A stretch of 64,000 nucleotides of DNA. Source: Streptomyces sp. NBC_01498 (lineage in GTDB: Bacteria > Actinomycetota > Actinomycetes > Streptomycetales > Streptomycetaceae). The stretch spans positions 6,367,501 to 6,431,500 of the forward strand of contig NZ_CP109598.1 in assembly GCF_036327775.1 (NCBI RefSeq), given 5' to 3'. The stretch's first letter is position 1. The number at the start of each line of letters is the position of its first letter. Shown piece after piece: positions 57,555 through 64,000 of the stretch. A program made the position numbers and the translations under genes. The notes under the pieces are model-generated. The model was not told where the DNA came from. It saw nothing but the letters and a program-made list of their open reading frames with translations, and ran no database searches.

Positions 57555-60500
57555 CCGGGGCGGGGACAGACATGACCGGCGAGGGAACAGGCACGGCCGG
57601 AGAGTCGAACGAAAGGACTGCTGTGAGCGTGAGCGAGTTCGACACCCGCGTCGCCGTGATCGGCCTCGCGGTACGTCTCCCGGGCGCGGAGGACGTCACC
57701 GACCTGACGGCCCTGCTCGGCCATGACGGGATCGAGGTCGGTGAGGTCCCGCCGAGCCGGTGGGCCCGCGAGCTGTACCGGGGCGACGGGCCCCACCAGG
57801 GCACGCACCACCGGGGCGGCTTCCTGGTGGACCCGTTCTCCTTCGACCACGAGGCGTTCGGCATGACCGCCGGGGACGCCGTGCTCCTCGACCCCCAGCA
57901 GCGGGTGATGCTGGAGGTCGGCGCGCGGGCCCTGGAGGACTCCGGGTATCTGGGAGTACGCCGTCGCCTGGACGCGGGCGTGTTCGTCGCGGGGCGGATG
58001 AACGCGTACGGATTCGACCAGAACCGGGGCACGGTTCCGCCCGGCCCGGCCGGACCCGTCGGCATCCCCGGGCCGGCCGCCCTGTGGGGACGGTCGCAGA
58101 ACTTCATGGCGGCCTGGCTGTCCGACCGCTTCGACCTGGCGGGACCGAGCCTGGTGGTCGACACCGCCTGCTCGTCCTCGCTGTCGGCGGTCTGGCTCGC
58201 CTGCCAGAGCCTCGCGGCCGGCAGCTGCGAACTCGCCCTGGTCGGCGGGGTGGACCTGCTGATCGACCCGCTGACGTTCGTCCTCCTGTCCCGCACCGGG
58301 GCGCTCTCCCCGGACGGGCTGTGCCAGACCTTCGACAGCAAGGCCAACGGCTATGTGCCCGGGGAGGGAGCCGCCGCCCTGGTGCTGAAGCCGATGCCCG
58401 CCGCACTGGCCGACGGAGACGTGATCCTCGGGGCCGTCAGCGGGGTCGCGGTCAACAACGACGGCCGCACCATGGGTGTCACCACCCCGAACCTGGAAGC
58501 CCAGATCGAGCTGCTGGACAAGGTGTACCGGACCGTCGACCCGTCGACCGTCCAGTACGTCGAGGCGCACGGCACCGGCACCGCCATCGGCGACCCGATC
58601 GAAGTCCGGGCGCTCACCGAGGTGTTCACGAGGCACGGCGTCGCCCGGAACTCCGTCGCGCTCGGCTCGATCAAGCGCAGGATCGGCCATCTGCACTCCG
58701 CGTCGGGACTCGCCGGACTGGCGAAGATCATCGTCGCCCTGCGCGAGGGCACCGTCCCGGCCGTGGCGGTCGAGTCGCCCAACCCGCGTCTCAATCTCGC
58801 CGACAGCCCCTTCCACCTGCCAGGCACCTCTCTCCCCTGGCCGGACGCCCCGGTGCGCCGGGCCGCGGTGAGCGGATTCGGCTTCGGCGGCACCAACGCC
58901 CATGTGGTGGCCGAGGCCGCCCCCCGTACGCCCCGGATCCCCGCCGGGTCGGCGGGCACCGGCGGCCGGTCCGTACCGGTCCAGGTGCTGCCACTGTCCG
59001 CCGACACCCCGTACGCGCTGCGCGAACTCGCCGCCCAGTGGCTGGAGTTCCTGCCGACCCTCACGGACGGGCCCCGCGAACTCGGCGACGTGTGCGCCAC
59101 GGCCCGCCTGGCCCGGCAGCACCGGACCGAGCGGCTGGCCGTCGTCGGGGCGGACGCCGATCAGCTGGCCGCCGCGCTGCGCGGCCGGCTCCTGCGGGCC
59201 GGCGGACAGCCGGGGACCCGTCCCGCCGGCGGCCCCCGCACCACGGTGTCCGTACGTCCCGAGGCGGCCGGGAGCCCGCCCGCGTGGCTGACCGCACTCG
59301 ACCGTTCCGTGCCGGCCGTGCATGAGGTCGTCGGTCTGTTCGAAGCCGCCACGGGCACCCAACTGGCCACCTTCTCGGGTGAGTTGCTGCGGATCGCGTC
59401 CGGCGTCGCACTCGCGGTCGCGCTGCGCGATCTGGGACTGCCCGAAGCCGCCGTCGACCTGCCCCCGGGCTGGCAGGCCGTCGGGGACTTCGTCCGGGGC
59501 CGCGTCCCGCTGGAGCAGGCGCTGGCCGACGTCCTGCGGGGTGACGCCGAACTCGCGCGTGACACCCCGGGCCGTACCCCGGCCCCCGGCGACGACGTCG
59601 GCGCACGGCTGGCCGAAGCCCGCGACGAAGCCGGGGTCACGGCCGTGCTCGCCACGATCGCCGCCGAACTCTTCCAAGGGGGCCGGGAGATCGACTGGGC
59701 GGTCTTCCAGCGGGCGGCCGGAGTGCCGTGGAGCAAGCGCCTGCTGCCCGCCGCCCAACTGCGCGGCCCCGCCCTGAATCTCGCCGAGCCGCTGCGCTCG
59801 GCCGCACCCGGTGCGCCCGCCGAACTGGTGGCGGACGAGGGGACGGCCGGATACACCTTCTCCCGCGTGTTCGGCCCGGCCGAGGCGCCCATCGCCCAGC
59901 ACGCGGTGTACCGCACCCTCATGCTGCCGGGCGTGGCGTGGTTCGACTTCCTGCGCGAAGGCGCCGCGCTGCGGGGCGAACCCTTCCACGGCGCTCGTGA
60001 CATCCTCTTCCACCGCCCCCTCATCCCGTCCGGGGCCCACCGGGTCGTCGGGCGGGTGGACGGGGAGAACCGGTTCAGGGTGGAGGACCCCGGGACGGGG
60101 GAACTCTTCGTCACCGGACGGCTCGTCACCGGGCGCCCGCCCGAGCCGCCGCTGCCGGTACCCCTGGCCGGTCTGCTGGCCGACTGCTCCGGCTCCGCCG
60201 TGCACGCGGGTTCGGGCGTCTACCGGTGGCTGCGCCGGATCGGCTACCACCACGGCCGCTACTACCGGAACATCTCCTGGGTGGCGGGGCTGCCGGACGG
60301 CGGCACCCTCGCCCGTGTCGAAGGAGCCCGGCAGCGGGAACTGAACCCGCCCGGCGTGGAGCTGTTCCCCGGGCTCCTGGACAGCGTGACGGTCGCGGCG
60401 ATCGACCCGGCCAACCCGGTGTTCGGCGCGGCGGACGCGTCCGCGTTCATCCCGCTCTCGGTGGGCCGCCTGGATGTTCTCGGGCCGCTGGACGACGCCG

Positions 60501-63500
60501 CGTTCGTACGGACGGAGATCGCCTTCTGGAACGACGAAGCCTGTCGGGTCACCCAGACGGTCACCGACGAGGCGGGGACCCCGCTGCTGGTCTTCGGCGA
60601 CATGGCGTCCAAGCGGGTTCCCGTCCAGGCGTTCGGCGCGGGGGAGACACCGGAGCCGGTGGGGCCCGGCGCACCGTCCGCGCCGGTGGAGCCGGAGGTA
60701 CGCGTGACGGCGCCCGCCCCGGTGGTACGCACGGCTCCCGCCCCGGTCGTACGCACGGCTCCCGTCGCGGCGCCGCAGCCGGAGCCGACTCCGCCGGCGC
60801 CACCCCGACCCGCGGCCCCGGTGGTCCCGGCCGCCGCCTCGCCCTCCGCGCGGGCGCTCGCCTGGTTCCTGGAGTTCACCGGCACGTCCGACGAGCACAC
60901 CGACACGGAGTTCCTGTCCGCCGGATTCGACTCGGTGGGACTGGTGGCGCTGAGCGAGCGCATCTCCCAGGAACACGGCCTCTCGCTCTACCCGACGGTC
61001 TTCTTCGAGTACCCCACCCCCCGGCAGTTCGCCGACTTCCTGGTGGACGAGGCCCCGGAACTCGTCGCCACACTGGCGGCCCCGGCGGCCCCGGTCGCCG
61101 ATCAGGTGTCGGCGACGCCGGAGGTGCCCGCCCCGGTGGCGCGTACCACCGTCACGTCCCGAGAACCCGAACCCGAACCGGAACGCGAACCTCCGGCCGA
61201 AACCCCGGCGGCCCCTCCGGTGTCACGACCCCGTGACGTCGCGGTCGTGGGCGCGGCGATCAAGCTGCCCACCGCGAGCGACCTGACCGCCTTCGCCGAA
61301 CTCCTCCTCGAAGGCCGGGACACGGTCCGCCCGCTGCCCGAGGGACGCTGGGACGCGGCGGCCGGACCGGTCCCGAACGCGTCGTTCCTGGACAGTGTGG
61401 ACGAGTTCGACCCGGCCCCCTTCCGGATCTCCGCCCGGGAGGCTCCCCTGATCGATCCGCAGGCGCGGATCGCGTACGAGACGATCTGGGAGGCCCTGGA
61501 GGACGGCGGACGGATCGGCCGGCGGGCCGACGGCGGCACCACCGGTCTGTGGATCGCGTACAGCCACGACCACTACCACGAGGAGCGGGTACGCCACGGC
61601 CTGCACGAGGGGCGGGGCCTCGGACTTGAGGCGATGATCGCGAACCGGCTGTCGTACCTGATGGACTGGCACGGCCCGAGCGGACTGGTCAACACCCTCT
61701 GCTCGTCGTCCCTGGTCGCCATCCACTCCGCCCTCCAGCACCTGCGTACCGGCGACATCGACACGGCGGTCATCGGGGCCGTGCACGCCGGGATCAGCCC
61801 GGAGTACTTCCGGTCGATGGGGGACCTGATGGCCCTGTCACCCCGGCACCGCAGCCGTGCCTTCGACAGCACCGCGGACGGTTTCGTGCCGGGAGAGGGC
61901 GCCGTGGCCGTCGTGTTGCGGCGGTACGACGACGCAGTCCGCGACGGTGACCGGATTCGTGGCGTCATCAAGGGAGCCGCCGTCAACCACGGCGGACGCA
62001 CCACCCGTTACTCCGCGCCCAGCCCGCGTGCCCAAGCGGCCGTCATCTCCGCCGCGCTGCGGGATGCGGGGGTGTCGGTGGAGTCGATTGGTTTGGTGGA
62101 GGCGCATGGGACGGGGACGAGTCTGGGTGATCCGATTGAGGTGGAGGGGTTGTCCCGTGCGTGGGGTGGGGTGGGTTCGGGTGGTTCGCAGTTTTGTGCG
62201 CTGGGTTCGTTGAAGGGGAATGTGGGGCATTTGGAGCCGGCTGCGGGGTTGGCCGGGTTGGTGAAGGTGTTGTTGGCGATGGAGCGGGGTGTGGTGCCTC
62301 CGTCGTTGCATGTGGTGCGGCCGAATGACCATATTCGGTTCGAGGAGACGCCGTTCTATCTGGCGGATCGTGCGGTGGAGTGGCCTCGTGCGGGTGGTGA
62401 GCCTCGGCGTGCGGCGGTGAGTGCGTTCGGGATGGGTGGGGTGAACGCGCATGTGATCGTGGAGGAGGCTCCTGCCCGCGAGGAACGTGTCGTTCCCGCC
62501 GGTGAGTCGCATGTGGTGCGGGTCAGTGCGGCGGAAGAGACCGCACTCCGCGCCCTCGCCGGCTCGTACGCGGACGCTCTGGCGGACGTACCGGCCGAGG
62601 AGTTGGGCGACTTCGCGTTCACCGCGAACACGGGCCGGGCCGAACACCGTTACGGCGTGGCCGTCCAGGGCGCGGATGCTCGTGAACTCGCCGCCGGGCT
62701 CAGGGAGATCGCGGCGGACAGCCGAGCACTGCCCCGTCGCGGGGGGTCCGGGGTGCCGATCGCGTTCATGTTCACGGGTCAGGGTTCGCAGTACGTGGGG
62801 ATGGGCCGTGGGTTGTACGCGGCGGAGCCGGTGTTCCGGGCGGCGCTGGACGAGTGCGCGGAGTTGCTGGCGGGTCAGGCTGAAGTGCCCCTGCGTGAGC
62901 TGCTGTTCGGTGAGGACACCGGGCGGCTGGGGCGGACGGCGTACGCGCAGCCGGCGATCGTGAGCGTGCAGGTGGCTCTGGTGCGCTGGCTGGAGTCGGT
63001 CGGGGTGCGGCCCGATGTGGTGGTGGGTCACAGCCTGGGTGAGCTGACGGCGGCCTGGGCGGCGGGAGTCATGGATCTCGGGGACCTGCTCGAACTGACC
63101 GCGCTGCGCGGCCGGTTGATGGAGTCCCAGCCCGGCGAGGGCGCGATGGCGGTGGTCCATGCCGACCCGGAGGCCGTCCTGGCGGCCCTGACCCACTTCC
63201 CCGGTGTCGAGGTCGCCGCCTTCAACGCGCCTCGCTCAGTGACGGTGACCGGCCCCGTGGACCACGTGTCCGCGTTCTGCGCCGGTTCGGGGTTGCGGAC
63301 CCAGCGGCTGGCGGTGAGCCACGCGTTCCACTCGGCGTCCATGGAGGGCGCGGTGGCACCGTTCACCGAAGCGGTCGCCCAACGGGCCCTGTCCGCACCG
63401 GACATCGGGTTCGCGTCGACCGTGACCGGCGGCTGGCACGCGCCCGACACGGCGTCCGCCCCCGCGTACTGGGGCCGGGCGATCCGTGAACCGGTCCGCT

Positions 63501-63904
63501 TCTCGCAGGCGTTGGCGACCCTCGCGGCGGCGAACCCGGCAGTGGTCTGGGAGATCGGCGCGCACCCCCAGCTCACGTCGCTCGCCAAAGCCTCGTGGGC
63601 CGGGGAACAGCCCGTATGGCTCAGCACACTCCGCCGGGACCGCGTCGACCAGGCCGAAGTGCACCGGGCGCTGGCCGGTCACTACAACCACACCCGCACC
63701 GAACTCGACTGGTCCGCACTCCACGAGGGCAAGGGCCGGCGCACCCTCACCCTCCCCACCTACCCCTTCAACAGAAGGCGGTTCTGGATCGCCCCCGCCC
63801 CGCACGACACCACGTCGAGCCGGCACAACCCGCACAGCGAGCAGAACCCGAAGAACCAGCAGAACCCGAAGAACGAGATGAAGAGGCACCTGAACCATGG
63901 CTAG
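57551..63904 (+). CDS. Type I PKS: KS-(AT relic)-DH-ACP-KS-AT
   Basis: A 2117-aa polyketide synthase. KS5 (~33-455): Cys 207 in DTACSS, HGTGT, but the last motif is KRRIGH instead of KxNIGH. Residues ~580-660 align with an AT core whose GHSxG is replaced by LPPGWQAVGD, a dead AT. DH (~765-1025): His 784 and Asp 944 kept, but the Gly of HxxxGxxxxP is Arg and the Gln of DxxxQ is Val. ACP: Ser 1128 in GFDS. KS6 (~1228-1640): Cys 1384 in NTLCSS. AT (~1735-2045): Ser 1828 in GHSLGE, HAFH (malonyl type). The C-terminus has a short NPKNQQNPKN repeat, perhaps a docking tail. The ATG overlaps the previous stop (ATGA); a GTG at 57623 with a better ribosome-binding site is possible. Confidence 0.93.
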   Translation: MTGAGTDMTGEGTGTAGESNERTAVSVSEFDTRVAVIGLAVRLPGAEDVTDLTALLGHDGIEVGEVPPSRWARELYRGDGPHQGTHHRGGFLVDPFSFDHEAFGMTAGDAVLLDPQQRVMLEVGARALEDSGYLGVRRRLDAGVFVAGRMNAYGFDQNRGTVPPGPAGPVGIPGPAALWGRSQNFMAAWLSDRFDLAGPSLVVDTACSSSLSAVWLACQSLAAGSCELALVGGVDLLIDPLTFVLLSRTGALSPDGLCQTFDSKANGYVPGEGAAALVLKPMPAALADGDVILGAVSGVAVNNDGRTMGVTTPNLEAQIELLDKVYRTVDPSTVQYVEAHGTGTAIGDPIEVRALTEVFTRHGVARNSVALGSIKRRIGHLHSASGLAGLAKIIVALREGTVPAVAVESPNPRLNLADSPFHLPGTSLPWPDAPVRRAAVSGFGFGGTNAHVVAEAAPRTPRIPAGSAGTGGRSVPVQVLPLSADTPYALRELAAQWLEFLPTLTDGPRELGDVCATARLARQHRTERLAVVGADADQLAAALRGRLLRAGGQPGTRPAGGPRTTVSVRPEAAGSPPAWLTALDRSVPAVHEVVGLFEAATGTQLATFSGELLRIASGVALAVALRDLGLPEAAVDLPPGWQAVGDFVRGRVPLEQALADVLRGDAELARDTPGRTPAPGDDVGARLAEARDEAGVTAVLATIAAELFQGGREIDWAVFQRAAGVPWSKRLLPAAQLRGPALNLAEPLRSAAPGAPAELVADEGTAGYTFSRVFGPAEAPIAQHAVYRTLMLPGVAWFDFLREGAALRGEPFHGARDILFHRPLIPSGAHRVVGRVDGENRFRVEDPGTGELFVTGRLVTGRPPEPPLPVPLAGLLADCSGSAVHAGSGVYRWLRRIGYHHGRYYRNISWVAGLPDGGTLARVEGARQRELNPPGVELFPGLLDSVTVAAIDPANPVFGAADASAFIPLSVGRLDVLGPLDDAAFVRTEIAFWNDEACRVTQTVTDEAGTPLLVFGDMASKRVPVQAFGAGETPEPVGPGAPSAPVEPEVRVTAPAPVVRTAPAPVVRTAPVAAPQPEPTPPAPPRPAAPVVPAAASPSARALAWFLEFTGTSDEHTDTEFLSAGFDSVGLVALSERISQEHGLSLYPTVFFEYPTPRQFADFLVDEAPELVATLAAPAAPVADQVSATPEVPAPVARTTVTSREPEPEPEREPPAETPAAPPVSRPRDVAVVGAAIKLPTASDLTAFAELLLEGRDTVRPLPEGRWDAAAGPVPNASFLDSVDEFDPAPFRISAREAPLIDPQARIAYETIWEALEDGGRIGRRADGGTTGLWIAYSHDHYHEERVRHGLHEGRGLGLEAMIANRLSYLMDWHGPSGLVNTLCSSSLVAIHSALQHLRTGDIDTAVIGAVHAGISPEYFRSMGDLMALSPRHRSRAFDSTADGFVPGEGAVAVVLRRYDDAVRDGDRIRGVIKGAAVNHGGRTTRYSAPSPRAQAAVISAALRDAGVSVESIGLVEAHGTGTSLGDPIEVEGLSRAWGGVGSGGSQFCALGSLKGNVGHLEPAAGLAGLVKVLLAMERGVVPPSLHVVRPNDHIRFEETPFYLADRAVEWPRAGGEPRRAAVSAFGMGGVNAHVIVEEAPAREERVVPAGESHVVRVSAAEETALRALAGSYADALADVPAEELGDFAFTANTGRAEHRYGVAVQGADARELAAGLREIAADSRALPRRGGSGVPIAFMFTGQGSQYVGMGRGLYAAEPVFRAALDECAELLAGQAEVPLRELLFGEDTGRLGRTAYAQPAIVSVQVALVRWLESVGVRPDVVVGHSLGELTAAWAAGVMDLGDLLELTALRGRLMESQPGEGAMAVVHADPEAVLAALTHFPGVEVAAFNAPRSVTVTGPVDHVSAFCAGSGLRTQRLAVSHAFHSASMEGAVAPFTEAVAQRALSAPDIGFASTVTGGWHAPDTASAPAYWGRAIREPVRFSQALATLAAANPAVVWEIGAHPQLTSLAKASWAGEQPVWLSTLRRDRVDQAEVHRALAGHYNHTRTELDWSALHEGKGRRTLTLPTYPFNRRRFWIAPAPHDTTSSRHNPHSEQNPKNQQNPKNEMKRHLNHG
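62063..62570 (+). repeat. Homogenised KS tract, copy 3 (KS6)
   Basis: About 500 bp nearly identical to the 3' two-thirds of the other two tracts (offset 15607 from copy 1). The left junction is sharp: upstream of 62063 KS6 is unrelated at the DNA level and uses C-ending codons. Identity falls after EEAPAREER and resumes at VRVSAAEETALRALAGSYAD. Confidence 0.88.
62768..63132 (+). repeat. Duplicated AT segment, copy 2
   Basis: Partner of 47161-47525 with only a few differences. After it the two ATs differ in patches (e.g. DDGAM vs GEGAM) but stay collinear to LPTYPFNR near 63765. Confidence 0.85.
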
Positions 63905-64000
63905 CGAATACGGACTCAAGCGACACTTCAACGGCGACGCGGCCCGTCTGATCGGCGACAAAGTCCGTGCCGCCCACCCCGAGTTCGACGTGGAGGGCTA
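63897..64000 (+). CDS. DNA alkylation repair (AlkD/HEAT-like) protein, N-terminal fragment
   Basis: Only the first 34-35 residues are in the window: MASEYGLKRHFNGDAARLIG and then DKVRAAHPEFDVEG. The pattern LKxxF...AARLI..V.AAHPEFD is what I expect at the start of HEAT-repeat DNA alkylation repair proteins of the AlkD family, which remove bulky alkylated bases. AlkD relatives (such as YtkR2 in the yatakemycin cluster) protect producers of DNA-alkylating compounds. The ATG overlaps the PKS stop by 8 nt and follows AAGAGG, so it is the next gene of the operon. The assignment from so short a piece is tentative. Confidence 0.5.
   Translation, partial: MASEYGLKRHFNGDAARLIGDKVRAAHPEFDVEG

Overview
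The window is very GC-rich actinobacterial DNA. The GTG starts, GTGA and ATGA gene overlaps, TAnnnT -10 elements, gene content and a modular megasynthase point to Streptomyces or a very close relative.

Layout. Positions 1-2175 hold the 3' part of a 23S rRNA gene, a 5S rRNA gene and a strong terminator. Positions 2316-15938 hold a conserved actinobacterial block: CDP-alcohol phosphatidyltransferase, a mannose-1-phosphate guanylyltransferase-like protein, DUF881/DUF1290/DUF881 membrane proteins, a GarA-type FHA protein, an FtsR-like MerR regulator, a DUF151 nuclease-like protein, a second MerR regulator, DNA polymerase IV, a PRC-barrel protein, a tandem glycine riboswitch and gcvP. The order matches the Mycobacterium tuberculosis Rv1822-Rv1832 neighbourhood but lacks gcvH. 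Positions 16081-30609 hold ordinary chromosomal genes: a GCS2-type ligase, a von Willebrand factor A protein, a CPBP protease, regulators of the PadR, MocR and LysR families, two EamA exporters and a Rieske lipoprotein. This part also contains a tandem 108-bp repeat and a truncated phzF relic. Positions 30779-34747 carry a minus-strand group: phosphatase-family membrane protein, DUF2236 oxygenase, polyprenyl diphosphate synthase and a small coupled protein.

From about 34.8 kb to the right edge lies what looks like one biosynthetic gene cluster, cut by the window end. A ~1-kb control region with a consensus Crp site (35520-35535) precedes an FAD-dependent oxidoreductase, a Rieske ring-hydroxylating-type oxygenase and three giant NRPS/PKS proteins of 3169, 3093 and 2117 aa. 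Their domain order, read from motifs, is: formyltransferase, condensation-like remnant, A (glycine-like code), PCP, KS1-DH-ACP, KS2-AT // DH-KR-ACP, KS3-DH-ACP, KS4-KR-ACP // KS5-(dead AT)-DH-ACP, KS6-AT // next protein outside the window. The oxygenase and the three megasynthase genes overlap at their ends (GTGA or ATGA), and the start of a DNA-alkylation-repair-like gene overlaps the last one.

Proposed chemistry (inference). The line starts from N-formylglycine, as in oxazolomycin, conglobatin and inthomycin biosynthesis. The first PKS module has a DH but no KR, which suits cyclodehydration of an alpha-formamido ketone to an oxazole. Later modules would add an unsaturated chain. Only two of six KS domains have an intact cis-AT, so those ATs or an unseen trans-AT must serve the rest. 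The Rieske and FAD enzymes would tailor the product, and the terminal repair gene may hint at a DNA-damaging product.

The most striking sequence-level signal is that KS2, KS4 and KS6 share nearly identical 0.5-0.7-kb segments with codon usage foreign to their surroundings. This is consistent with recent recombination or gene conversion within the assembly line.
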